Below, piece by piece: positions 15,753 to 24,658 of a DNA stretch of 64,000 nt (position 1 is its first letter; each line of letters starts with the position of its first letter). A program made the position numbers and the translations under genes. The notes beneath the pieces were generated by a model, which saw only the letters and a program-made list of their open reading frames with translations, ran no database searches and had not been told where the DNA came from. Where the stretch lies: positions 1-64,000 of the forward strand of contig JAEYRD010000053.1 of the NCBI GenBank assembly GCA_023435725.1. The letters are read 5' to 3'. This DNA is from Pseudomonadota bacterium. GTDB lineage: Bacteria > Pseudomonadota > Alphaproteobacteria > Rhizobiales > Xanthobacteraceae.

Positions 15753-17702
15753 CTAATGACACCGGTTGCTCGAAGGCGGAAAGGCTAGTTTCTCATTGAG
15801 TGCGGTCTCAAGCCCATCCGAAAAAATATCTCTGAGGAGATACAATTCGTGGCTCGGTAGATAGCCGCGATCAATCGCGAGGTTCAGCTTGCCTAAAGCC
15901 TCCTCCTCGTCACCAAACTTGCTGAGAACGAGACCATAGCGAAACATCGCGCCCGGATTATCCCCGAACTCGGCTGCCTCCTTCAATATCCCCTTCGCTT
16001 CCTCGATCTGCCCCTCTTGCAGCAGAATATAGCCGAGGGTATCCGCGGTATATGACCGCAGCTTTCGCATATGGTCATCGCCCACGCCTTTCAGCTTGGT
16101 GACACCGTCAACTGCTAGCCTGGAAGCGGCTTCGGCCTTATCGAGTTCAATTCCATAGGTCGCATATGTCCACGCTATTCCATCTTGCACCTTCACGTAC
16201 TCTAGCGTTACAGGACCTCCGTTGGCCTCAGGCAGTTTCTGGAAGCGGCTCAACTCTTTGCCGTAAGATGGAATGTCTGGGTTCCTCCCTCCGAATTGCT
16301 TCGTGAGTTCGTCGACCTGCTTAAGCGTCCAGCCAGATGCAAGCCACCATGCCGTCTTCTTAAAGGTTGGGAGGGCATCGTACCCGACGCCAGAAAATGA
16401 GGCGTCTTTAACATCGGCTTCCGAGAAATCGACATGACAAAGTTGCGCTAAATCGAATATCGCGTGGCTAAGATTGCTTTTGAAAAATGAAGTATCCGAT
16501 ATTTTGGCTCGACTGAAATCAGTATCTTCCAATTTCGCTTCGTTATCGAAATGGCTGTTCACGATCGCGCTTTCCACGAATTCGGCAGCCGGAAGAGCCG
16601 CTTTGCCGAAATCGACGTTAGTCAGCTCCGCCCTCTCGAAATTCCATTGCCGCGGTAGAACTAGTCCTTTTAGGTTGACTTGCTCAGAGCCTTTGGCCTG
16701 CAGTGATAGGTCTGACAGATCTAGCTTTTCGCGACCAGCTTTTGCCAGCCAGCGAATGGCCTCAACTCTACTTTCGATCGGTTTGTCTCGGGATTTGGAC
16801 ATCGCTATTTTGGCTGGCGTTCGCCAGGCAATGTACAGTTCCTTATAAGTAAACCAAGCCGCGGCAGGTGAGACGAGAAAGAATATGGCAGCGGCAGCCA
16901 GGGCGAAACGCCGATGAGTACTATGCGTACGGCACTTGCTAACGAATTCCTTTTCGAGATCATTGAGATCGCCATATTCCTCAGCCGATTTCGCGAGGCT
17001 CGCACTTAACAATGCGCCCTTGTCGCGTCCTGTGCGAAGCCAAAACAGCGCTGCTTCACGAAATCTGATGCGTTCATCGATCCAGTCCCGAAGCCTTGGC
17101 CAGTGGCGCACGAGCGCCTCGTATCGCAGTTCGACGAAAATGGCCTGGCGGGTAGCAGTGATGACAAGCGTGCCAGCAGCACATAGTTTCTCGATAACTT
17201 CACTCTCGCTTTTGGCTTTGTTGACAGACAGCAAATCGGTCTTGATCTGCGGCAACGATCGACGAGATCCGTCCGAGAGACGAAGGAGTCGGAGCAATAT
17301 TCGTTTCACAAGCGCTTGGTTCTTTGCCGCTTGCGACAGAAAGAAGGTATCACTTCGTTCGACTATCGATCGCATGATACCCGCGTCGAAGGGCTTCAAG
17401 AGAGTGTTGGCACTACCTAATGGAGGACATGTCGCGCCGTGATCCGTCGATCCAGTGTAGGGTCTGGCCGTCCAGTAGTTGATGAAACCTTGCGCTATCT
17501 TTCGGTCGGCTGGAACATCAAGGACGGTACCGGTTTCTACTATTCGCGCGATGAATTCAAAGGAGCGCGCCTCGGTTGCGCGACGTTCGTTCTCCACCCA
17601 ACTCGAATCTTCCTCCGGGAATTTTGCGATTAGTTCGTCATTGGCCTGCCGAACCGCGTCGATGGACGGGTACGGCTGCATCCCGGCGTGCTCAACTGTC
17701 AT
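15753..17702 (-). CDS. P-loop-less STAND-like membrane protein with pentapeptide repeats
   Basis: A 649-residue protein with a mosaic layout. Residues about 110-225 resemble the C-terminal helical/winged part of nSTAND1 ATPases, including ALVKRILLRLLRL and the hallmark EALVRHWPRLRDWIDE. No Walker A or B is present; the first 110 residues are unrecognised. One TM helix is at about 266-286. Residues about 340-437 are pentapeptide repeats (A/S-x-F/L pattern, for example LEDTDFSRAKISDTSFF), and about 560-635 look TPR/Sel1-like. It starts 18 bases after the hydrolase gene with a GAGGT Shine-Dalgarno, so the two are an operon. STAND proteins serve as sensors in bacterial immunity, with repeat domains for recognition; that role here is inference. 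Confidence 0.62.
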   Translation of the reverse strand: MTVEHAGMQPYPSIDAVRQANDELIAKFPEEDSSWVENERRATEARSFEFIARIVETGTVLDVPADRKIAQGFINYWTARPYTGSTDHGATCPPLGSANTLLKPFDAGIMRSIVERSDTFFLSQAAKNQALVKRILLRLLRLSDGSRRSLPQIKTDLLSVNKAKSESEVIEKLCAAGTLVITATRQAIFVELRYEALVRHWPRLRDWIDERIRFREAALFWLRTGRDKGALLSASLAKSAEEYGDLNDLEKEFVSKCRTHSTHRRFALAAAAIFFLVSPAAAWFTYKELYIAWRTPAKIAMSKSRDKPIESRVEAIRWLAKAGREKLDLSDLSLQAKGSEQVNLKGLVLPRQWNFERAELTNVDFGKAALPAAEFVESAIVNSHFDNEAKLEDTDFSRAKISDTSFFKSNLSHAIFDLAQLCHVDFSEADVKDASFSGVGYDALPTFKKTAWWLASGWTLKQVDELTKQFGGRNPDIPSYGKELSRFQKLPEANGGPVTLEYVKVQDGIAWTYATYGIELDKAEAASRLAVDGVTKLKGVGDDHMRKLRSYTADTLGYILLQEGQIEEAKGILKEAAEFGDNPGAMFRYGLVLSKFGDEEEALGKLNLAIDRGYLPSHELYLLRDIFSDGLETALNEKLAFPPSSNRCH

Positions 17703-17720
17703 GATAGACCTCAGCAGGCG

Positions 17721-19496
17721 CTATGCAATAATGGTTAGAACCGTATTGAGACTGCCCGCGACACTAGCAATCTGCACGGAAAGATCCCTGAGCTCCGTGT
17801 CGACGTGGACGAACCGCTCAAGACAATCTTGATAAAATGCGTCGAACGCATTCTCACCAGCAATCTTCTCTGCCTCATTCGGTTCAGCCGATGGAGTGAG
17901 CTCGATCCATTCTTCCATTAGCTGCTTGAGCTCATTTGCCCAGCTTTCATTGAGATCCTGGTCGCACAGCTTCGTAAATCTGTCTTTGAATTCCTCCCAA
18001 CTGGCCATTTTGACCCATGGCTGGTGCTTCGAGGACAGCTTAGCGTGGTCAAGTTCGTTGCTGAACCACTGCCATTCGTAATGCTCGCTAACTAGGAGTG
18101 CGAGATGGCGATTCATTGCATCGACAGCCTGCGAACCAGCGTCGAGCTGCTGCAACGCCCGATCTTGAGGATTGGCGATCGGCCGGAGTTTTTCTGCTAT
18201 CCCGCGCATACTTTCGGAAAGTGGATCGAGCCGCAGGCTGGCCATGCAATTGGTTAGTGCTTGGTTGATGCGAGACGCTTGATTCAACAACTCGCTCAAT
18301 CCAATATTGGCGAGCTGATCGATGTCACCCTGGGTAGCGGCGGGTTTGGCTGCGCGCTGCATATAGACGACGTAGGTCTCGAGCTTTTTGATCCAGGCTT
18401 GTTCAAACCGCGAATTGGGGAGGCCGGCGATTTGTTTCTGAGCTTCACGGGCGATCCCGCTGAGGACAACGGCGTATTTGCCCAGTGTGCCGGCGGCGGC
18501 CTTGTTCGCTTTCGATCGATCGAGGACGTCCTCAATGGTCTCGGTCGTGAGCTGCAATTTGTGCAAGCTGTCGTGCAGCCCTTTGTATTGTTTGAGCAAC
18601 ATGATCTGCGCGTTTGCATTCTCGAAAGCACCTCGAAAACGACCTACGGTTTCGCGGATCACAGGCTCCTTGGCGTTCGTGATCAGCACGTTTAGGGCAT
18701 CATTTGCGGTTTGGGCCATCCTCGCCGGATCGAGCTGGGGCTTAGGGAGGTCTTTCACGAACTCGCGAAGTGCCTTGTGTTGAAGAGCATCAGTATCTTC
18801 GGGCTTAGTGATCGAGGAATGATCGGATCCAGCAATCTTGAGCGCGTGGGCAAAATAGTGAGATGCCGAAATTCGGGCGACGACTTTTGGGGCGAAAAAA
18901 AACCTGCCAACAATGAACTTGTCTTCGATTAGCTCGCGCCCATGCAGTTCGTTCCCCTTCAAGTGGAGTAGAGCACGGAAGTCGTTGTCCAACGCGCTTA
19001 GCCAGCTGTTCTGTTCTGAAAATCGCATCGCATCCGCCTGACTATGCCCAAGGCATTCGGCAATTGGCTGGAGCCAATTTGCCCATTCGGAGCCGAGCGA
19101 TGGGGATGCGAGAAGGAAGAGACCAAATGTCGTCTGCGCTCGGAAGGCATCTTTGTCCAATTGGCGACGGACGAGGTAACGTCGTGCGACTACGCCGCCC
19201 ATGCTATGACATACGAATACGATACGCGGTCCAGCCTCTATTCCGGCGTTTCGTATTCGCTCTCGGAAATCCGCAACGACATCATCGAGATTGTAGTCCG
19301 CACTGAATATGCCAGTCTCATAGGTGTATGCGAAGATGCTGGGATCGCCGAGGGCGTCGTCCTGAACTAAGAGGTCAGGCCAATATGTGCCGTTTTCATG
19401 CGTCCAACATTTTTCGCCATTTGAGAGGACCCCATGAATGAAGATGACGGCGCAGTCGCCGGAGCCTTGCTTCAGGCGTTTTAATCCGAGCCCCAT
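17721..19496 (-). CDS. Alpha/beta hydrolase with helical C-terminal domain
   Basis: A 591-residue protein. Residues 1-250 are a lipase-like alpha/beta hydrolase: VIFIHGVLSNG (oxyanion region, 17-27), nucleophile elbow VFVCHSMGGVVARRYL with Ser98, and a likely catalytic His in SDHSSITKP. Cys replaces the first Gly of the usual GHSMGG. Residues about 255-591 are helical, with no signal peptide or TM helix, and end in a hydrophobic stretch (LSVQIASVAGSLNTVLTII) that might touch a membrane. Such hydrolase domains precede STAND or NLR modules in immune-like proteins of bacteria and fungi. Here the partner is a separate gene 18 bases downstream. The likely role, membrane-lipid or ester hydrolysis on activation, is inference. 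Confidence 0.68.
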   Translation of the reverse strand: MGLGLKRLKQGSGDCAVIFIHGVLSNGEKCWTHENGTYWPDLLVQDDALGDPSIFAYTYETGIFSADYNLDDVVADFRERIRNAGIEAGPRIVFVCHSMGGVVARRYLVRRQLDKDAFRAQTTFGLFLLASPSLGSEWANWLQPIAECLGHSQADAMRFSEQNSWLSALDNDFRALLHLKGNELHGRELIEDKFIVGRFFFAPKVVARISASHYFAHALKIAGSDHSSITKPEDTDALQHKALREFVKDLPKPQLDPARMAQTANDALNVLITNAKEPVIRETVGRFRGAFENANAQIMLLKQYKGLHDSLHKLQLTTETIEDVLDRSKANKAAAGTLGKYAVVLSGIAREAQKQIAGLPNSRFEQAWIKKLETYVVYMQRAAKPAATQGDIDQLANIGLSELLNQASRINQALTNCMASLRLDPLSESMRGIAEKLRPIANPQDRALQQLDAGSQAVDAMNRHLALLVSEHYEWQWFSNELDHAKLSSKHQPWVKMASWEEFKDRFTKLCDQDLNESWANELKQLMEEWIELTPSAEPNEAEKIAGENAFDAFYQDCLERFVHVDTELRDLSVQIASVAGSLNTVLTIIA

Positions 19497-19768
19497 CCGA
19501 GGTCCTCAGCCATATGGCGAGTAGGTCTGCTCGAACTGCCATGTCGGAGCCAACCGAAAAATTGCCCTCGGGCTTCGGTTGGGCGCCATCTTTGTTTGCA
19601 CTTGAAGCGTCGGTGCCTTTCCGGCGCGGACCGCGAGCAAACCGGTCTCGTCTCTAAAAACAATTTTCCGAACGTAACAACACTACAATATCCGAAATGT
19701 GTCAGTTATGCAACTCCGGATTGAAGCCCGGCAGTTAGGAGAGCCCAATATAGCTATTTCGAAGGGAT

Positions 19769-20131
19769 TTAGTCTTCGTATAGGTTCAGATTGGCTGCAG
19801 CAATCATGCCTATGCTCGGCCACTCGAGGAACGGACGGGTAGCGCTTCGCGCTCTAAGGCCTTGCGGGCGCCTTGGCTGCATGTGAGTGATCCAAAAGCG
19901 ACCGGATAGTTGCCCCTTTGCCGCGGCGTCCTCAGATCCCGCCGCGACGTTCTCAGGCGTGCATTTTGTCGAGGGTGGATTTCCGCACTGACCCGCAAGC
20001 GCCTCCCAGCCGACACACTTTCCAGACTGGTTCCGATATCCCGGGCCGCCGTTATCTCCGCAGGCAGAGAAGGCAGGCTGGGCGCCAGAGAGGGCGAGGA
20101 ACATGGCCAGAGTTATCTGACGCTCTATCAT
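19769..20131 (-). CDS. Small secreted hypothetical protein
   Basis: From ATG 20131 the protein has about 120 residues with a signal peptide (MIERQITLAMFLALSGAQPA, cleavage near AFSA) and a mature part rich in Cys and Gly near its start (ACGDNGGPGYRNQSGKCVGW). Conserved-looking Cys pairs suggest disulfides. An ATG 20 codons upstream would overlap the lipoprotein gene and lacks a signal-like start, so I reject it. It follows the lipoprotein gene by 11 bases, so the two are co-transcribed. Function unknown. Confidence 0.55.
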   Translation of the reverse strand: MIERQITLAMFLALSGAQPAFSACGDNGGPGYRNQSGKCVGWEALAGQCGNPPSTKCTPENVAAGSEDAAAKGQLSGRFWITHMQPRRPQGLRARSATRPFLEWPSIGMIAAANLNLYED

Positions 20132-20142
20132 CTGCACTGCGC

Positions 20143-20526
20143 TTACTTGGGCGGCTCGCCTTCTGGCTTTTTCTGGAACTGGATGTTGCACTTCTTCGCG
20201 ATAGAGGCCTGCTCGATAGCGATGAGCTGCCCCTTCATCTGCCCAAGTTCGGCCGCGGTCTGTTTGTCGCCTCCGACCAGGAATGCGGCCGGCCAGAACA
20301 CAACGATAGCGACACCGGTCGCGACTTGATCTTTGCTGCGCTGACTGTCCTGCACTCCCGATAGCGTCGCCGCCCTAGTTGAGACAGATTGAGCTTCGAG
20401 CGCGAGCTGCTGACAAGTGTACTGCTGATACTGCACCGGCGACACGTACGCCGGCGATATTTCAGACGACGAAGAAGCACAGCCAGAAAGCGCGATTGCA
20501 ACGACCGCCGGAGCGACGTTTCGCAT
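20143..20526 (-). CDS. Small lipoprotein
   Basis: A 127-residue protein with a lipobox, ALSGC (Cys near residue 16), so it should be lipid-anchored. A second hydrophobic segment (VATGVAIVVFWPAAFLVGG) sits mid-protein, with a helical, Gln-rich remainder and one further Cys. The layout is common in Bradyrhizobium lipoproteins of unknown role. The Shine-Dalgarno GGGGGGAAA precedes the ATG at 20526. It is upstream of the small secreted gene in a two-gene operon. Confidence 0.65.
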   Translation of the reverse strand: MRNVAPAVVAIALSGCASSSSEISPAYVSPVQYQQYTCQQLALEAQSVSTRAATLSGVQDSQRSKDQVATGVAIVVFWPAAFLVGGDKQTAAELGQMKGQLIAIEQASIAKKCNIQFQKKPEGEPPK

Positions 20527-20631
20527 AGTATTTCCCCCCAGAATGCGGCATCCAAGCGCAACCCTCGCGGGAGATCAATAGGACCTTCGCTGAATTGGTA
20601 AAAATACGGACCGGTCCGCTCGCGCCGTAGC

Positions 20632-21509
20632 TCAGGACCTAACCGAAAACCGATCGAACGCCGTTAGGCTCTGCAGGCGCGGCTCCACGTCGCGCAGATA
20701 AATCTCGGCCTTAAGGAACGTGATCTCGTTCTCAAGCTTTGCTCTCATCAATATCGATGTACCAGGACTTCGGCCTACCATCGCTTCCATCGCTCCAGCG
20801 ATAGCCGCGGCACTTCAGCGAATCTTTGAAGTCAAACGGAGAGTGTTCCGCCCAGACACGCATTGTCTTCTTGCGAGCCCGCTCGAGCAGCGCGGCCAGT
20901 GCAGGTGCGCCAGTCGGTAGTTCGAAGGCGAGGATTTCGAGAAGGGCATGGCAGTCGTCGACAGCTCTGTGAGCCTGATGAAAGAAGCCGGCGCCGTTCA
21001 GGAGGTAACCCAGACGGGACCCTTCGAAACCGTGTTTCCGCCATTCGATCTCCGTTGCAGAGCACCCCTAAGCCTTGTTGGAAAACGGGCCAGTAGCGTT
21101 CCGCAAATTTGCGGTCGAACTCTGCGTTATGAGCGATGACGATCACGGCGTCGTCGACGAACGACGAGACGGCGTTCTCATCAATTAGATGGCCGGCGAC
21201 CATCTCGTCCGTGATGCCCGTGAGCGCCGTGACCTCCGGCGGTATTGGCGCCGATGGCTCGTTGAACGACGAGAAGACATCCCTGAGGCCGGCGATGCAA
21301 CCGTCGGCCAAGTAGTCGAACTTGACCATTCCCAGCTCGATGACCTCGTCTTTCTGTTGATCCAGGCCGGTCAACTCGACATCGATGAGGATGCCGGTTT
21401 TGGTCGCTTCCCCGTTGGAAGGAGTGAGAGGCCTCCGACGGACGCGGTAGTCGGCAGATTTGGCCAATGCCTCGGCCATGGCGGCCAGGGGCAGGTCGTT
21501 CTCGAGCAT
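20632..21509 (-). pseudogene. DEDDh 3'-5' exonuclease gene broken by two frameshifts
   Basis: The first frame (from 21509) carries Exo I LIDVELTGLD and Exo II AHNAEFDRKFAERYW, then loses similarity at about 21065-21068, a CCCC/GGGG run. In the next frame the protein resumes with EIEWRKHGFEGSRLGYLL and the Exo III motif HRAVDDCHALLEIL, running through RGYRWSDGSDGRPKSWYID to a stop at 20732-20734. A second shift near 20735-20745 leads to a third frame, LENEITFLKAEIYLRDVEP and LTAFDRF, ending at 20632. The intact parent would be a DnaQ/epsilon-like exonuclease of about 290 residues. The catalytic His is in another frame from the Asp/Glu pair, so the product should be inactive. A single homopolymer error could explain the first break but hardly both. 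Confidence 0.82.
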
Positions 21510-22297
21510 TGGACGTTTCGGTCCTCCAGACCACTGACGCGCATAGGGCCTGACTGAGCCATAATTATTCTAGCCCGGTTCAGATCCGGAAATCCAGTTG
21601 CGGTCACTCCGTATCGTCACCTTGTAGGGACGACTGCGGCATTTGCAGGAAACGCACCAGTTTCGGAAGTGGACTGTTGGTGTTGCGCTGTTGGAGGGGC
21701 ACACTCTTGCCAGCGCTCACGACCGCCTTTCGCTCGCCAAGAGGCTCACAACCGCTGCAGTCCGATAATCCCAAATTATCGAAATCCTAGGGTGTCATAA
21801 GATCTTTTCGTGGTCGATCGGGAGTCATCATTACGATGCTGTGGCGGATCGTTCGTTTGGATTCGGGTGGAGACCGCGACTGATGCAGTGCCAAGACTGT
21901 TTTGGTCGATCGAGCCATCCGTTCGGAGCGAAGAGGAGCCTGACTGCTCATCCATCTTCCCCTACCGAGAGGATCTGAGCCGCAGCAGTCGAGCAAGTTT
22001 TTTTATAGATTCTCTCCCTCCGCCACCCCTCATCGAAGCCAGCAAAATAAGCCGAATCCCTGATCCGCAAGGATTCTCCCGGATGACTGAAGGTGCCCTC
22101 GGTGCACAAGGTCGGTACACATGGTCCGTGCCGGCTCGCCGAAGCGACATCCGAAGAGCGGGGTCTTCTGTCTGCGCAGGCGCGTTCCGGGGCGTCTTGA
22201 GGAGGCCGTCGGCAAGTGCGAGATAAAGATCTCGCTTCGGACGGCGATCCTCGCATCGCCCGCAACCTTGCGCCGCTGAGACGCAAGCCCTCAATCC
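21510..22297. other. Intergenic region, no gene seen
   Basis: About 790 bases between the broken exonuclease gene and the DUF1185 gene. Short open frames occur on both strands, but none has a plausible start, domain or codon pattern. I saw no tRNA, repeat or hairpin that stands out. It probably marks the boundary between the accessory block and ordinary chromosome. Confidence 0.45.
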
Positions 22298-22879
22298 TCA
22301 GCGCTGCCCATCGTGCGCCGAGATATCCGATGCGGCGAGTCCGCCGATCCGCGCGTGAGGCCTGCCGCCGGTCGCCATCACGAGACCAAACGCAATCTCG
22401 TCACGTCTGGGGGCATCCCACAACGTCATCTCCGCCGTGCTGAAATGGCTGCGGACATAAGCGGCGTGGATATGGCCGAGCGGCACCATCAGGCGCGTGC
22501 CGGGACCGCCGATGGTCTTCGCCGCCGGGACGATTGCCTTGGGTTGACCGAGCACCTCCCGCATGCCGTGGCCGCCGGCCTCATGCCACACGGCACCATG
22601 CTCGAGCTCACCGTCTTCGCCCACGATGATGCCCTTGCCGTAGGCTTCGATGCGCGACGCGCCGCCAAGCTGCGCGATCAACTGTGTTGCGAGCTCACGC
22701 CCAAGCTCGCGCAAGGCGGCTTGAAACGGCATCAGGTTCGGCTCGTAGCGCTCCGCAAAGGGATTATGGATGACCGCAACGGCCGTCCCAACCAGCAGCG
22801 GCCTCTCCAGCCGGGGCCCGCGCTCGTGCCAGATAGTCTCAACGCTGAGCGCGGTCTTGCGGATGTCATAGGACGACAT
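22298..22879 (-). CDS. Amino acid synthesis family protein (DUF1185)
   Basis: From ATG 22879 the protein has 193 residues and reads as a DUF1185 member: start SSYDIRKTALSVETIWHERG, central VAVIHNPFAERY, then AYGKGIIVGEDGELEHGA, GGPGTRLMVPLGH and the terminal GGRPHARIGG. A longer frame to 23023 would run into the FAH gene and begins with low-complexity Ser/Arg/Pro, so it is rejected. It lies 7 bases after the FAH gene and is surely co-transcribed. The biochemical role is not established; members often sit beside catabolic genes for amides or aromatic acids. Confidence 0.75.
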   Translation of the reverse strand: MSSYDIRKTALSVETIWHERGPRLERPLLVGTAVAVIHNPFAERYEPNLMPFQAALRELGRELATQLIAQLGGASRIEAYGKGIIVGEDGELEHGAVWHEAGGHGMREVLGQPKAIVPAAKTIGGPGTRLMVPLGHIHAAYVRSHFSTAEMTLWDAPRRDEIAFGLVMATGGRPHARIGGLAASDISAHDGQR

Positions 22880-22886
22880 GCCCGGC

Positions 22887-23750
22887 CTATGCCTCGTCCA
22901 CGACGGGATTGCGCAACACGCCGATATTCTCGATTTCAACCTCGACGACGTCGCCTGGCTTGAGGAAGACCGGCGGCTTGCGGGTGAAGCCGACGCCGGC
23001 GGGCGTGCCGGTGGCGATGACATCGCCGGGGACGAGGTCGAAAATGGTCGAGGCGTATTCGATCAGCCGCGGGATCGAGAAGATCAGCATCGAGGTGTCG
23101 GAGGATTGCACCACCGCGCCGTTGACGCGCGTCTCCAGCTTCAGCTTGGTAGGATCGCCGATCTCGTCCGGCGTGACCAGCCACGGTCCGAACGGGCCCG
23201 TGCCGACGAAGTTCTTGCCAGAGGCGATCTGCTGCGCATGGCGCTGCCAGTCGCGCACGCTGACGTCATTGTAGATCGAGTACCCCGCCACGTGATTCCA
23301 GGCGTCGGCCTGGGCGATGTGGCGTCCGCCCTTGCCGATGACGACGGCGAGTTCACCCTCCCAATCGAGATTGTCAGAGACCTTGGGCCGGATCACCGGC
23401 GCGTTGTGGCCGACCTGGGAGCGCCAGACCCGCAGGAAGATCGGTGGAAACTCGGTGATCTCGCGCTTCATGCCGAATGCCACTGCCTCGTTGTGATGGT
23501 CGAGGTAATTGCGCACGGCGCAGACGATTTTCTCGGGACGCGGGATCACGGGGAGATATTTGACGTCGCTCAGCGCCAGGGCGGGCTTTTGGCCGGCGAC
23601 GATGGCCTCGCGGCGCGCGTAATCATTGCTGCCGAGGAAGTCCGCGAGCGTCGGGTATTGGGGCAGGGCACGGCCGAGATCCACCACACCGTTTTCGACA
23701 ACGGCTCCCCAGCTTTCCCGATTTCCGTCCAAGAACGACAGCAGCTTCAT
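22887..23750 (-). CDS. Fumarylacetoacetate hydrolase-family protein
   Basis: A 287-residue FAH-superfamily enzyme that probably cleaves or decarboxylates a beta-keto or oxo-acid in a metal-dependent way. The N-terminal cap begins MKLLSFLDGN. The catalytic domain has IVCAVRNYLDHHNE, the metal-binding stretch WEGELAVVIGKGGR, AGYSIYNDVSVRDWQ and ATGTPAGVGFTRKPP. Start ATG 23750 fits family starts; a frame extending to 23816 would cover the operator. It heads a leftward operon with the DUF1185 gene. The palindrome ATTTTCGAAAAT 41 bases upstream points to control by the adjacent GntR regulator. Confidence 0.85.
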   Translation of the reverse strand: MKLLSFLDGNRESWGAVVENGVVDLGRALPQYPTLADFLGSNDYARREAIVAGQKPALALSDVKYLPVIPRPEKIVCAVRNYLDHHNEAVAFGMKREITEFPPIFLRVWRSQVGHNAPVIRPKVSDNLDWEGELAVVIGKGGRHIAQADAWNHVAGYSIYNDVSVRDWQRHAQQIASGKNFVGTGPFGPWLVTPDEIGDPTKLKLETRVNGAVVQSSDTSMLIFSIPRLIEYASTIFDLVPGDVIATGTPAGVGFTRKPPVFLKPGDVVEVEIENIGVLRNPVVDEA

Positions 23751-23790
23751 GGTCTCGCCCCCACAGTTGGCGTTTTCGATACGATGTATT

Positions 23791-23802
23791 ATTTTCGAAA
23801 AT
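23791..23802. promoter_or_regulatory. Probable GntR operator upstream of the FAH gene
   Basis: A perfect 12-base palindrome, ATTTTCGAAAAT, between the FAH start (23750) and the GntR stop (23847). The same 12 bases form the centre of a longer palindrome at 24620-24637. Placement in both promoter regions around the regulator is what an operator would show. Confidence 0.65.
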
Positions 23803-23846
23803 GTGACGCGGCGCAAGTCTGCCAGGGTAGAAAATACGGGTGCAGC

Positions 23847-24548
23847 CTATTCAGCTTCGAGCAGGTGCCCGGCGTATTTCGCGACGTTGTCCGAGGTCGA
23901 GCGGATATGCGACTCGATCAATTGCACGGCGAGATCTGCATTGCGCGAGATGGCGGCCTGCATGATTGCCTGGTGCTCGCCGGCCTTGTCGCGGGGACGC
24001 GGCCGGAAATTGGCCGAGAGGTGCCGATAGCGCTCGGCGCGATCGAACAGCTCGGCGCGAATCTCCAGAAGCGTTGCTGATCCGCAGGCGGAGACCAGCG
24101 CCTGGTGAAATTGGCGATGGGCGATGTTCCATTCGGGGTCGCGCAGCGGATGTTCGGGATCGCGCTGCTCGATCCGCTTCAATCTGTGCAGTGTCGATAT
24201 GACCGCGATTTCCCAGTCGTCATCGCCCTTTTGAATCGCGCGGCGGATCAATTCCACCTCGATGAGCACCCTGGCGTCGGTCACCTCGGCCAGATCCTGG
24301 CGGCTGACCGGAGCGACGCGAAATCCGCGCTGCTCCTGAGCATCGACCAGCCGTTCCGCGGAGAGCGCGGTCAACGCCTCGCGCAATGTCGTGAAGCTTG
24401 CGCCGAACCGTTCACGCAGCACGTCGAACCGCAGCGGTTCGCCAGGCGTCAGGCCGCAGGTGATGATCTCCTCGCGCAGCCGATGGGTGATGTCGGCGGC
24501 AATGGTCTTGCCGAATTCCTTGCGGGACCGGATGGCGCTGTCGGGCAT
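23847..24548 (-). CDS. GntR-family regulator, FCD (FadR) subgroup
   Basis: A 233-residue regulator. The N-terminal winged helix includes THRLREEIITCGLTPGEPLR and FGASFTTLREALTALSAERLV, with the FadR-type spacing. The C-terminal FCD domain is helical, with likely metal or ligand His residues in AHRQFHQALVSACGS, GEHQAIMQA and LIESHIRST. ATG 24548 is preferred to one at 24575. It reads leftward, behind one operator copy and ahead of another, so it probably represses both the FAH operon and the oxidoreductase operon, plus itself, until a pathway intermediate binds. Confidence 0.85.
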   Translation of the reverse strand: MPDSAIRSRKEFGKTIAADITHRLREEIITCGLTPGEPLRFDVLRERFGASFTTLREALTALSAERLVDAQEQRGFRVAPVSRQDLAEVTDARVLIEVELIRRAIQKGDDDWEIAVISTLHRLKRIEQRDPEHPLRDPEWNIAHRQFHQALVSACGSATLLEIRAELFDRAERYRHLSANFRPRPRDKAGEHQAIMQAAISRNADLAVQLIESHIRSTSDNVAKYAGHLLEAE

Positions 24549-24619
24549 GGTTCTGCCAATGAATCGATGCCTCAAGATGCCCCGTCAACGATCATCTTGC
24601 AATAATTTTCGTAAAGGAT

Positions 24620-24637
24620 ATGATTTTCGAAAATCAT
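24620..24637. promoter_or_regulatory. Probable GntR operator between gntR and the MDR gene
   Basis: A perfect 18-base palindrome, ATGATTTTCGAAAATCAT, in the 110-base divergent promoter region. It shares its central 12 bases with 23791-23802. An apparent ATG inside it is not the MDR start, because the family N-terminus begins at 24659. Confidence 0.7.
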
Positions 24638-24658
24638 GTCGGGGAGGCAAGTGGAATC

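Noticed and set aside
20632..21509. Programmed frameshifting in the exonuclease gene
   Set aside because: Two shifts are needed, no classical slippery heptamer or pseudoknot is visible, and this family is not known for recoding.
21580..21620. T-arm-like GGTTCAGATCC as part of a tRNA
   Set aside because: The T-stem is only 4 bp and no D-arm, anticodon arm or acceptor stem can be paired around it.
24620..24658. MDR oxidoreductase start at ATG 24620
   Set aside because: This ATG is part of the operator palindrome and adds 13 residues foreign to the family; ATG 24659 matches family starts.
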